In this document: positions 20,377-30,666 of the stretch, piece by piece
Layout: each line of letters starts with the position of its first letter
Position numbering within the stretch: the stretch's first letter is position 1
Source of the DNA: Chara braunii
Lineage: Eukaryota > Streptophyta > Charophyceae > Charales > Characeae
Direction of reading: 5' to 3'
NCBI GenBank assembly: GCA_003427395.1
Contig: BFEA01000006.1
Location: 5,156,026 to 5,189,675 of the forward strand
DNA length: 33,650 bases
Program-made: the position numbers and the translations under genes
Notes under the pieces: generated by a model
The model's input: only the letters and a program-made list of their open reading frames with translations
The model's database searches: none
What the model was told of the DNA's origin: nothing

Positions 20377-22898
20377 GAGGGTAGTCCTACCCAAGTCAGT
20401 AAAATCAATGGACACTGACTGTGCAAGAGCATCAGGGATAGGTAGTGGTTTGAGTAGGCCAAGATGAGGTCGACGTACAACCTTGTTCCTTTGGCATAAC
20501 TCACAGGTTTCCACATAGTGCAGCATGTCACTCCTCATCTCCTTCCAGAAGAAGCGCTGCGACAGGGCTGCATAAGATTTGAGGGCCCCAAAGTGACCAC
20601 GAGCATCATGACACCCTGACATCAGCAGTGTCCTCAGCTTGCGGTCCCGGGGAATGCACAGGCGCTCCTCACCTCTGCTGCATGTGTACAACAGACCTGA
20701 AACCAGAGTATATCCTGGTTCAGAGGCAGGATCGTCCTGGAGATTCCTCACAATAGGCCCAAAGATCTCATCCTGGGGCAGCAAACGGGCAATGGTCTGA
20801 CGAGTCTTCTCTCCAAATGAGTGGGTAAAGGAGATAAAGAAGAGAGCGTTAGGCCTACGAGAAAGGGCATCTGCTACTCGATTGTAGCAGCCCTTCTTGT
20901 GTCTCAGTTTAAAGTCAAACATGTCAATGAACTGGATATAGCGAGCAAGCTTGTCATTCAGTTCTCCCTGGGACTTCATCCACTGCAAGGTGGAGTGATA
21001 TGAAAAGATTTTGAAGTGCCTGCCCAGGAGGAAATGCTTCCAATGCTTGAGCGCCGACACAAGAGCATAAAACTCTTTCACATAGGTAGAATCCTGCAGC
21101 TTCTTTGTTTTGATCTTCTTGCTCATGTATTCGATAGGCTGCAGGCCATTCCCATCATCCTGTTGAAGGACCGCCCCTACACCATACTGACTGGCATCAA
21201 TGGTAAGCACAAAAGGCAGGATACGGTCATGTAGCTTCAGAACAGGGGCACAAATCAAGGCCTCCTTGAGACGTGTGAAAGCCTCTTGACATTCTGATGT
21301 CCAAAGAAAGAACGTGTATTTCTTTGTGAGATCAGTCAAGGGAGCTGCAATAGAAGAGAAGTTCTGAATGAACTTTCTGTAATACGATGCAAGTTTCGTT
21401 GCTTCAGGAGCCAACCCCTCTCCAGAAATAACGTGTCCCACGTAGACTACAGAGGGAACTCCAAAAGAGGACTTCTCCTTGTTAATCTTATACTGGTTAT
21501 CACGTAAGGCCTGAAGGACCAGAGCCAGATGCTGCGCATGCTCCTGAACAGAACGACTGAATACCAAGATATCATCAAGGTAAACAACTACGAACTTGTC
21601 CAGGTAAGGCCTGAGTATGCGATGCATCTCTGTTTGGAAGGTGCCTGGAGCATTGCAAAGACCGAATGGCATGACCAGGTACTCATAAGTACCATACTTG
21701 GTTTTGAAGGTTGTGTTGTGGACATAGCCTTCAGCCATCTTAGTCTGGTGATAGCCAAATTTGAGGTCGATCTTGCTAAAAATGGTACAGCCCTGCACCA
21801 TATCCAACAGATCATCAATGCGAGAAAGGGGCTCTGTGGACTTCCTCGTGATTTTGTTGAGACCTCTTTAGTCCACGCAAATCCTGAACTCACCATTCCC
21901 CTTTGGAACAAAGAGGACTGGTGCCCCAAACTCAGATGTGTTGGGCCTGATCCAACCCTTGCTGGTCAGGGTCTCTAACTGTTTCCTGAGCTCTTCAAGT
22001 TCAGCAGGTGACATCCTGTAGACTCGGCCCTTGGGATGGACAGAACCAGGCAGGATCTCAATCTTATGTTTGGTCTGCCTATGGACAAGTCCAATAGGCT
22101 CCTCCATAAGATCTGAGAAGTTGTCCACAACCTGCTGAATCTGAGAGGGACATGGAGCAGTCTCCACGCCAGTTTGTTTGACATAAGCCATGAACAGATG
22201 GGCGTGGTCAGTCTGGTGTGAAAATCGCAGGAATCTGCGAGCACTCATGCAATAGCAGTTGCTGGCCGGATGGTACTCGTCAGCGAGCATGCAAGGGCGA
22301 TATACCCTATACTGGTCAGGTAGCTCAACCCTAGGGATTCGCCAGTCGATCCTAGGGTTGGTGGCACCAAGCCACTGCATAGAGAAGATAAGGTCAAAGG
22401 GGACGTTAGGAAACACATAGAAGTTCAGGTGGTGCCTGACTTCTCCCTGCTTGTCAAAGGACACAGGTAGGCCCTTGATAGCAGAAGTGATCCTGACTGT
22501 GGAGGAGTCCCCAATGCGGACCTCAATAGGCTGTCGCAATTTCACCAGTCCCTGATCCAAGTGCAGCTTGCTGACTGCCTTGGGAGAGATAAAGTTGCGA
22601 GTAACCCCACAGTCTAAGAGCCCTTTGATCCTGGCTCCCAGGATAGAGGGTCGAAGCAGGATGAGTTCAGACTTGTGCTTTTTCTTCTCTTGCAAGGACA
22701 AGAAAAGATCAGCCAGGCACTAAGCATCATCCTCCTCCCACGTCTCATCCAACTCAGAGTCTTCAAGAGTGAAAGACCCTGATGATGCAACTCCTACAAA
22801 AGAAGAACCAGCGAGAGACTGTGAAGATTCACCTTCATCAGAAAGTGAATCAGCACTGGTGGAAGGAGCTGCTACTTCCACCTCTCTCTGCTCTAGTT
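20300..22898 (-). pseudogene. Element C pol: protease, RT, RNase H, integrase N-terminus
   Basis: One frame runs from the frameshift site (22898) through protease to integrase, broken by only two stops (TAG at 22720-22722, TAA at 21868-21870 in FRICVD*RGLNK, where relatives have Tyr). Protease: GARIKGLLDCGVTRNFIS with DCG at the active site. [65 protein letters not shown] and an intact VVVYLDDILVF (about 21570). Between EATK and LASYYRKF about 20 residues are missing in frame. RNase H keeps IDASQYGVG, but the site normally S-D-H reads SYH. Integrase zinc finger CHDARGHFG...CELC is complete, and SIDFTD holds the first Asp. Confidence 0.9.
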
Positions 22899-22902
22899 TT
22901 TT
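22858..22902 (-). promoter_or_regulatory. Candidate programmed -1 frameshift signal, gag to pol
   Basis: On minus the gag frame ends TCA AAA AAC TAG. This contains the heptamer A AAA AAC in the correct X XXY YYZ phase (22902-22896), with the gag stop (22895-22893) next. Slipping back one base enters exactly the frame used by protease and RT. 13 bases downstream lies a perfect 8-bp stem GGTGGAAG (22882-22875) / CTTCCACC (22865-22858) with a 9-base loop. The spacing is longer than the usual 5-9. The frame relation is seen directly; the recoding is inferred. Confidence 0.65.
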
Positions 22903-24533
22903 GAACTAGAGTTGCCTGTAGACCTGCGAGGCATGCTGGGACAGTCCTTCAAGAAGTGGTCCCCCTCGCATCTCAGGCAGACCCCCTTGTCCTTCCTCTT
23001 CCTCCATACCCCTTCCTGGATCCTGAGTGCATGCCAGGGGAAGGTGGAAGGATCAAGCAGATCAGCTGGCCAGCGGACGTCACGTGGTAGGGGTACTCTC
23101 TGGGCCCCAAGGGAAGAGGCACGTCCCTTTCCTTTCCCCTGTTTGCTGGTCAATGCTTTCTGGGCAGGGGCTTTGCCCTTTGTTAGGCCCATCAAAGCAT
23201 CAGCCAGGGCAAGAACAGCAAAGTCTGCAGCAGGTGATGAGGCAGTCCCAGGTGGAGGGCTCCCACCCTGGGATGCTGCGTCACTATTTGAACCAGAAGC
23301 TGCAGCAGCAAACAGGGCACCCTTCCTCCTTCACCCATTGGAGGAGGGTCCCTCCCTTCCTTCAGAAGGTGCTTCCTGGACATGGAGTTTGGACTCCAGG
23401 GCTGCTCTGCCAAAGGACCGCCAGTCCTTGTGGCCCTGAGAGAACAATGCAATTTGGTATTGCTCAGGCGCTGCTCTTAAGAATGAATGAGCAAATCCTG
23501 CTCACTCATCTCTAACCCTCGAGTCGATGTGAGACTCTCAAAGGTAGAATACAGTTTGGACAAGGCGCCATCAAACTTCTTCTGGTCCAAGCGCAGAATT
23601 TTGTCTGCTGCCTTTCCGACTTGCTCCTTGTATGCAAACCGGTCTTGCAGTGCTTGCAGAAAACCAGTCACCCCCAACCTCTGCGCCCAATCATCTCCAT
23701 TCCTTGCTTGTTGGAGGTGGAAGTGCACCATTTCAGTGCAGTCCTCTCCAAGCGAGCAAGGATGGCAGACNCCTTCACATCCTCATCACATTTGAACCCA
23801 CTCAGGTAGGTTCGCTGAGCAGTGACCCAGTCTGCTACATCCACCTTTGGGTCCTCGCCAGAGAACATAGGTGGGGGTGTCAGCTTGGGCCGCTGCTGAG
23901 CAAATGAGTGAGGGTTGAGTGGGGGTGTCAGCTTGGGCCGCTGCTGAGCAAATGAGAGTGAGGGTTGAGAAGCTGCTGTTGTGTGGGTGTAGGGGGTGGA
24001 GATGTAGGTCTGGATTGTGGGGTTGATGTGGGTCTTCCTTGAGAAGGTCCAGGAGAGGGAGGAGCAGGGGAAGTGGTAGGGATCTTGAGGTGAGTAAAGA
24101 TTAGATCCAGTTTGGCAGAAATGTCATCCAGCTTCTTAGGAAAAGCTGAGTGGCTATTCTCCAGACTGGTAATCCGCTCATCCCAGTTAGTAAAATAAGA
24201 ACGGTGAATATCATCCTGCAAGAGGATGAATTCATCCATGTCCTTGTTGTACTGACTGGAACTACCACTTGTCCTGACCTTCTCCACATCTGCGATCAGA
24301 AGTTTTCTCCTAGCCTCCTTCTGAGTTGCTTCTTACTTCTTCTCCAGTTCGGCCGTCAGAGACTCAACTGCCTGGGCCTGTTGGCGGAGTTTCTCCTCCT
24401 GGGCCCGCAGTTCAGCCTCTAAAGGGTCAAGCAGAACAGGTGTCTCAGGCTGTACTGTGATCTTGAGCTGTACCCGAGGCTTCTCATCAGAAGTCTCATC
24501 CTTCTGAGGCACTGCCTTCCCATAATCAACCAT
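22893..24533 (-). pseudogene. Element C gag with short zinc knuckle
   Basis: Start ATG at 24533 (MVDYGKAVPQKDETSDEKPR), followed by a Glu/Gln-rich coil (EAELRAQEEKLRQQAQAVES), a TAA near 24335, then DMDEFILLQDDIHRSYF and a Pro/Ser/Thr-rich linker. Gag domain: DVADWVTAQRTYLSGFKCDE, LARLERTALKW, GVTGFLQALQDRFAYKEQVG, LYSTFESLTSTRGLEMSEQD, FLRAAPEQYQIALFSQGHKD. Basic stretch, then the zinc knuckle CLRCEGDHFLKDC (about 22960), spaced CX2CX3HX4C. A 48-bp tandem duplication (23871-23966, second copy two bases longer), an N at 23771 and a 1-4 base change near 23480 shift frames, but start and end are in the same frame. Ends at TAG 22893-22895. Confidence 0.85.
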
Positions 24534-26037
24534 TTTATTTACCCACAATACATGTAAATAAACACACAATGAAGAATAACCAAAGACAAAGCAGGAGGTA
24601 ACAGGAATTGAGTTTTCGCTTCTTTACTCACTCAATTGCTGTCACCTGCCTGGAGAGAGAAGATTGGTTAGTCTGAGCAAGTGAGTGCTCAATCTCAGCA
24701 GACCACTTGAGGGTCAGAGTCGGTTTAGAGACCACTCAGGCAAAAATCAATTTCACGATTTTTCCATTCCTGCCCTGACACAACAATTGCACGCAATAAT
24801 TGCAAATCCTGCTTCAACAATTGACAGGACGCGGTCTTGGACTGATTAGTATTGATTAGTAATTAGACAAAGTGACTAATTAGGGTTAGACAGGTGTCTA
24901 CTAATGACCAAGATGCAGCGATTTACAGGGTACCCTATTTTTAGACCTATCCTACATACCTCACCATTGTATGACCCCTGTATGCCATACCCTGGTTATG
25001 GCGAATTACAGTTTTCACTGTAACTGACTCAGAACGTCAATTCTGGATGTGCAATTTCAGACACTGACTGAATACTGAATTGCGATTTACCAGGGACTGA
25101 AAGAATTGAATCCTGACGGACAGAATCAAAGTTATGACTGAGCCTAGTCCAGCCTAGCTTTAGCTATGTCGGCGCAAAATTCAAATTTGAATTATCACTG
25201 AAGACAGGACCCTGAATTCACCAATTCAATACACAATGTCAATCGCAATACTGTAACGCAGTCATAGATGAAATATGAGTCAGAAAGAAGGTCAAACAAG
25301 GTTAGTAGAAGTCAAAGAAGGTAGGTAGATGAAGTTGGATATGGCTGTCCCACAGTCTGAATTTCGATTTTCAGCTGTCACCTGACAGACAGACCACATT
25401 TTGCTAATCTAAAATAGACCCAGAATCGCCACACAGGATGGAGTATGGAACACACTTACTTCAGGGTCAACTCTGAAGAAGGTGCATGAAACCCTGGCTA
25501 TGGCTGACTCATCAACCCCATCTCGCCAGTTTCATCTCCTGACAGTATCCAGTGTTCCCACGTACCAAATTACCTCAAACTTGGTGATCCAGTAGATTAC
25601 CCTGAGGCGCTTCACCCCCAACTGACAGATTCAGAGAAATCGAACTCCTAGGTGCCAATAACTGACCAAGTCAGTGCAGCGCCACATCACTCTGTAATGC
25701 GCTGCTTGGAAATTGGGGATCCTGACCCAATTCCATAATCGCAATCTCCTGGGATCACTTCTTTGCCAATCGCCATCCTCCAGATGAATCGCCGGGCTAA
25801 ATTTAGCCCCTCATAGCCTCTCAGGCCTCTGTGTGTCAATCGCCAACCACTCCTGCACAACCCTAGCCAGGAGTGAGTCACCCTCTGTCCAATTCTTCTC
25901 GCCACACACTCACAACCACCACCCTTACTGACAACAACCCTGAAGATGATGAATCGCCATGAGACTCAACTCCGGTATCTTGCCAGATGATGATGGGTGC
26001 TCCAACTCATCAATCCCTCCAGAGTCTGGATCCAATT
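24534..26037 (-). other. Long 5' leader of element C
   Basis: About 1.5 kb between PBS and gag start without a convincing open frame. One GCTATGGC copy at 25499. Part of it (24770-25450) is richer in A/T than the flanks. A packaging or translation signal would be expected here but I cannot point to one. Confidence 0.6.
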
Positions 26038-26049
26038 GCTCTAATACCA
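26038..26049 (-). other. Primer-binding site of element C
   Basis: Minus strand TGGTATTAGAGC, two bases (GT) from the LTR end CA. It matches the initiator-tRNA-Met type PBS TGGTATCAGAGC at 11 of 12 positions. Confidence 0.85.
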
Positions 26050-26051
26050 AC

Positions 26052-27276
26052 TGTTATGATTCTGGTTGTTTGTTGTCTTAAGACCAACACTCACTCACAT
26101 AGACTTTCATGTATGCCCATACATACACAGAAGGAAGGGGAGAGGATAGGAGTATCACACCACACAGGGAGAGATAAACACAGCGGAAGACTTGACCGTG
26201 CGATATGACAATCCTCACAACCAGTCATAGAGAAAAGCCGAGCAGATCACATCCAGGAAAACAATGAAACGATGATAGCCCAAACCCAGTTATACACTAT
26301 TTATTAAACTTAAGAGTCTCGAATTGTCAAGATAACATCAGAACTACAGTGTGCTGCTCAGAATTGAGCAGCGCTTCACTCCCCAACCCTGATTAGCACC
26401 CGTAACACCCCTGAGCCCCTGAAACATCAAGCGCCACCCAGATGCAGCCTCCTGAGGGAAGCGCCACCCTGAAACAGGCCTCTGAGACCACGCGCCACTC
26501 AGAGGATGAAGAAGAAGACCAGCGCCACAGTATCTGATGATGACGAAGTGTCGGAAGACTTACCGGGTGGAAGTCTGCAGCAGCGCCACCAAATTTCTTA
26601 TGATATAATTATCGATTGTAACAAATTATTTATTTATTTAAAAGTTACCCCACTCCGGAGGAGGGTCCAGCAGGGCACTAATCTCTCTCGCCTCCAGCAG
26701 ACCTCGATATCCCAGACCTCTGTCAGCCCCTACGTGCTGGCAGAGTACAGCGCAGGTCCCAGCTATGGCTGGCGCTCCGAAGGTCTGGCTATGCCTGTCT
26801 TCTTCCACGCTGAGCCGTCACCACTTCCGGTTCACGCGTAGCGCAGCAGCGTTGTACTCGNTACCAACTGCCAAAAGCCCTGAACCGATGTCCCCATCCT
26901 ATCTATACTACACTAGCCTAGACTCGACCTAGACCGGACTGACTGACCGACCGGTACCGTTTCTGTTTCGGCCTCTCGGCCTCTACCGGACCCGGCTATA
27001 GGCTATAGGACCATCTATCAGAATAGGCCCTTAGGGCCTGTCTGTCCTAGGGGTAGTCCGGGCCTGCTATCCACAGTTAGGGTAGCTGTAGGGAAATCTG
27101 TTAGTACCGGGACTGCATATTTTTCTCGAATTTGCAGATATGTCCCTCACGAATTTCTCTCACAGGTAGGTCTCTCAGTTAGCCCTCAGCCAAACAAAAT
27201 TGTGAATCTGTCCTACCTATAGTACAGCCTCGACAGAGAGAGGCTACAGGCGACCAGAAAACAGCAAGTCATTGCA
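26052..27276 (-). repeat. 5' LTR of element C
   Basis: Colinear with 18201-19434. An AT-rich block (about 26587-26648, with TTATTTATTTATTTAAAAG) replaces the GC-rich, GCTATGGC-bearing sequence of the other LTR. The N at 26861 is A in the other copy. Confidence 0.93.
26900..26907 (-). promoter_or_regulatory. TATA-like box in 5' LTR of element C
   Basis: Minus strand TATAGATA in the same context as in the other LTR; in this LTR it would drive the element. Confidence 0.4.
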
Positions 27277-27539
27277 TTGTTGTGAGTACTGTGGCAAGAA
27301 TTGATACTGCCCCCACTGAACAATCGAGTTTCATGTGAACAGAAAACCGGATACAGCCAGCAAACACAAGGACAAAACGAGAGAAAATTCCCCGTTGTCT
27401 TTTGCTCACCAGTTTGGACCATTCCCAGATTACACAGATGATGGAACCAATCCCCAGTCACATGGACAAGCAGCATCAAAATTGATGACATGGCAAAACC
27501 CACCGATCAGCAACATCAACAACAGGGAAGGGAAGGGGA
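27277..27539. other. Flank of element C, no gene seen
   Basis: Begins with the right TTGT target-site copy. Open frames here resemble nothing known. By position it would belong to the intron downstream of the NAPRT exon. Confidence 0.4.
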
Positions 27540-27951
27540 GAATAGAGAAACAGACTCTATCAGTAGACTTCCAGCACACATTGCCACACATGCACCTAAC
27601 TGCATGCTGATGTGAGATGGAAAAGCAAGTGAGAGAAGAGGAATCTGCTTATCAAATGCATCAAACATGTCTACAGAATCTACAATGCTTTCACAAGTAT
27701 TTATCGTGTGAAAAGTTGGAAGGCAGGCATAAAGCGGCAATCAGCGACAATGACAAGAGAAAAGGCGACGGACAGAGTACAAAAACAGGAGATTTTGAGC
27801 ACACAGCACAACAAACTGCATGGTTGTGTAAAACGGAAAAAAAGGGAAGACAAGAGGAACCTGCTTATTTAATGCATCAAGTGTATCTTCAGTGATGTCG
27901 TTGCTTGCAGTGATTGTCATCTTCTGGAAAGTTGGAAGGCAAAAAGCTTCA
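27540..27951 (-). repeat. Tandem duplication (216-bp period) of the exon 3' end and intron start
   Basis: 27540-27735 and 27756-27951 align with many differences. CTGCTTAT.AATGCATCAA occurs at 27645 and 27861, GTTGGAAGGC at about 27715 and 27931. The left copy reads LPTFHTINTCESIVDSVDMF, a decayed version of exon sequence LPTFQKMTITASNDITED, and is followed by the same donor-like GT. Confidence 0.8.
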
Positions 27952-28035
27952 CCAATAATTCCGAAGAACTTTCTTGCTTCTATTGACTGATATGCAAGAT
28001 CCCCTGAATCAAGCCTTATTCCCAACGGCTTGTAC
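27861..28035 (-). CDS. Nicotinate phosphoribosyltransferase, one internal exon
   Basis: NAPRT joins nicotinate and PRPP to nicotinate mononucleotide in the salvage branch of NAD synthesis. The 175-nt exon reads YKPLGIRLDSGDLAYQS, then EARKFFGIIGEAFCLPTF, MTITASNDITEDTLDALNKQ. GIRLDSGDLAY and ITASND are hallmark segments of this family near the phosphoribosyl-binding site. It is bounded by an acceptor (TTGGTACAG) and a donor (CAG/GTTCCT) on minus; the exon starts with one base of a split codon. No stop or frameshift is present, unlike all other coding sequence here. Neighbouring exons were not found on either side: the next would start near GHEVDAFG, so introns are long or the gene is disrupted. 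Element C lies in the downstream direction. Confidence 0.85.
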
Positions 28036-29540
28036 CTGTACCAATATATGATCAGCAGATAAGCAACTGTAAGGCAAAGTCATCTCGAAGGAACGGAATC
28101 ACAAACCACTTGTGAATATGTAAGTAGCACATATTCATCACATACATGAAAGCATGAACCAAATACCCTTGGAAAAGAGAGAGGAGCCCTCAGATGATCA
28201 AGTGAAAAATACAACAACAGAGCTCTCTGATGGAGAAAAGACCACTTCTATGTGCGACCTTGATAGCTATGGGACTTAGCTTTTCATACCTTCGATTACC
28301 TACAGTTCCTCTCGCCACACCAAGTCCTTCCTGGTGCTCTCCACTTCACTGGAGCCGCAGCGCCTACCCCTTCCGCCCATTGCTGTGGCTGCTGCCATCC
28401 CTTGGAGCCCCCTGTACTCAGTTGTGGCTACAAGGCAGCATGAATGAGACACTCCTCCAGTACTCGATTATGTCTGCATAAGGCAGCATGAATGGAACAT
28501 ATTCTCATTGCCCAGCCTTACGTTCTAGCCAGACAGGCCTCTGAAATAATAGATTGACAAGTGCGTTGCATCAGCTGGTCCAGAAATGCTGCTGGATGAA
28601 TGGTGGCCACAGCTGGACCTCATGTGTCTGGAACCCCGGGTGTGCTGTGGTGGCTCACATGACACATGGAGAAGTCTCAACAGCATACTGTTTTCATTTC
28701 GTTAGCATTTACTGTTGCTCTTTGATTAGCTGTAGGACACACCATGTGTATGTTCTGACGGCTAGTGTAGAATGAATCAGTTAATCTGTGTAGGCTAGTT
28801 GTCTTTTGGATTATTCTTGGAAGGGCAGTACTGTATTTGCCAGGACTTGGATGCTTGTACAACACAACCGGGGAAACTAGTTTTCAGTCTTCTTCGGTAA
28901 ACATTGTCATCACACACCCTATCAGCTAGAAACAGGATACCTTGCACTGACAGAGACAACCCTACATTTTCCAACGCTCCCTGATGGTGGGGAGACAGCA
29001 AACAGAAGGTAGGTCCAAGCACGTATGTCGTTAATGACAACACCCTCAAGTACCTTGACCACAGTGCAAGTAATCGGCAGTCAGGCTGGTCCGCGCCAGT
29101 CTGTGGGTATCAGTCTAAGCATGTCTGCAGCAGGCATTCGTAGACAGAAATAAGAACTTAGATTAGCATGGCGGGAGGAAGACGAAGAAAATAGGAAGCA
29201 GGCACACAGAGGCACTGGAAGGGGACATACAATGCGGCAGGCACTCTTCAGGCAAAAGAAAACGCTATCATCACATCGATCGTAGGCCTCCATGACCACA
29301 TGTCATCAGTTGAAGCCAGTCGGACATACGTCTGGCTAGGACAGCTGTCCCAGCAACAACACTGATACATAGACCACTTGTTCACCGCTTTAGGACCATC
29401 AGCGGCACATAGGCGGTGTGGGTCTGCTGGTGCTGCCACCACCAGTACACCAGTTCTTATATGGCATGCCTCTGTTGACCGGTATTACTGATGCTCCTGC
29501 ATCACAAGTCATGGCGCAGAGTTCTTCAGTCCCAGTGTCG
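28036..29540. other. Presumed NAPRT intron/upstream DNA, nothing else recognised
   Basis: No NAPRT upstream exon, transposon domain or RNA gene could be recognised. A GC-richer patch at 28300-28450 and several open frames of 60-85 codons show no family motif. Confidence 0.4.
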
Positions 29541-29542
29541 TC

Positions 29543-29644
29543 TCCAATGTTCAAGCCCGTAGGCCACACCAACACAGTATCCAAATGTTAAAGTCCCAGT
29601 CCCAATGTTCAAGCCCGTAGGCCACACCAACACAGTATCCAAAG
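29543..29644. repeat. 59-bp period tandem duplication
   Basis: CCAATGTTCAAGCCCGTAGG and the following bases to GTATCCAAA occur identically (43 bp) at 29543 and 29602. Confidence 0.9.
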
Positions 29645-30540
29645 TCGCTCCTCTCTGTCTGGCGCCCAGCGCCCAACCTACTCTGCCCGAATATCCTACC
29701 TACAGCTGGTTCACGCAACAGGCTCACTTCGACTCTCGAAGACCAATGTACATGACTGTCAACTCCATAGCCGACCTCTCTTCATGCACCAGGTACGTAT
29801 CTCGCCACCCTCAATCAGACCTTGATCATCCCACACTCGCCTCCTTCCCTGAAGACCACCAGATCGTCCGCTACACCCCCTGCCGCCCAGCAGCCCGGCT
29901 ATGGCTGCCTGCGCCCCGCTGCCCTGCAGTGGCCCTCCTCACCACTACGCGCCCCGTCAGCGCCTTTGGCAGCAGTGCAGCATCAAGCGAGAGCGCAGCA
30001 GCACTTCCGCAATGCCAGCACTGGCCAGAATGCCTGGCCTGGGCTGACTCACTTCTTTTATGGAAGTGGCAGCCTCCTGGATGCTGTGTGTGGCCTGGCT
30101 GGAAGCTTCCAGTAGCTTCCGTTTGGGCCTCAGACCCTGCACCCAGGCCCGAGACTACAGTTGAGGGCCTGGGCCCTTTTCAGTTCGGCACGGCCTGAGT
30201 CTCTGGAATTGGGCTGTTTGCTGCATCTGTGCAGGGCTCCCAGGCAGGTGCGTCGGCGGTACTGCTTTTGCAAAGGCCGATGGGCTGCTTCCCAATGTAC
30301 CGGCCCTGCTTTGTGTGTATGTGCCCAGGCGCAACTGTCAAAGCCTGGGCCAACTGTATGACACAGCTTTGTGAAGCTCACGCATCTACCCAGCCAACTG
30401 CCGTGCTGCGAGAGCCCGAATACCCACATACAGAAATGTCGAATTTTGCCTCTGACGAATATTCAGGCCCGCCTTCACTTAGGGCAGGCACTTGGCTTGC
30501 TGGGGCCCGCCTTCACTTAGGGCAGGCACTTGGCTTGACG
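29645..30540. repeat. GC-rich block, possibly an LTR remnant
   Basis: Contains CGGCTATGGCTGCC (29896) and a GCGCAGCAGCACTTCC stretch that resembles part of the B-type LTR (GCTTCAGCAGTACTTCC). No complete LTR borders can be fixed. A 38-bp tandem duplication lies at 30466-30541. Long open frames on plus reflect high GC. Assignment as LTR-derived is inference. Confidence 0.3.
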
Positions 30541-30666
30541 AAATTTGCTTACCAAGAGCCCGTGGACGGTCGCTGGTTCACGTGAACAGAACTTCTAGAA
30601 ACGGCTCCCGACATAGTTCTTGCCTATGAAAAAGCTGAAAAAGGTAAAGCTCCTGCTATGGATTGA
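30541..30666 (+). pseudogene. Element D: chromodomain C-terminus of a pol
   Basis: Plus-strand FAYQEPVDGRWFT, then TGA (30583-30585, where relatives have Arg), then TELLETAPDIVLAYEKAEKG and stop TGA at 30664-30666. It is the end of the same chromodomain as in A (DDRWFTRTELLETAPDI). The chromodomain N-terminus and the rest of pol are absent: the preceding sequence is unrelated, starting at the border of a 38-bp duplication. Confidence 0.85.

Larger units (their letters stand above)
18201..27276 (-). mobile_element. Element C: structurally complete Ty3/gypsy chromovirus
   Basis: 9.08 kb with two related LTRs (18201-19434, 26052-27276), both TG...CA, PBS next to the 5' LTR, gag, pol (protease, RT, RNase H, integrase, chromodomain) and a PPT next to the 3' LTR. 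It is flanked by TTGT on both sides. LTRs differ by many substitutions and several indels, so the insertion is not recent. It lies 585 bp from the splice donor of the NAPRT exon, hence probably within or beside that gene. Family differs from A/B: different gag, short zinc knuckle, different LTR. Confidence 0.92.

Noticed and set aside
18755-26841. Antisense open frame shared by both LTRs of element C (SRLQQTSISQTSVSP, 18755-19000 and 26506-26841)
   Set aside because: The LTRs are copies of each other, so similarity is expected. The differences I see change amino acids (for example C/Y, R/W, A/G), which argues against selection for a protein.
29605-30198. 197-residue plus-strand frame in the GC-rich block
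   Set aside because: No family motif, overlapping alternative frames on both strands, and a composition explained by high GC; probably LTR-derived.
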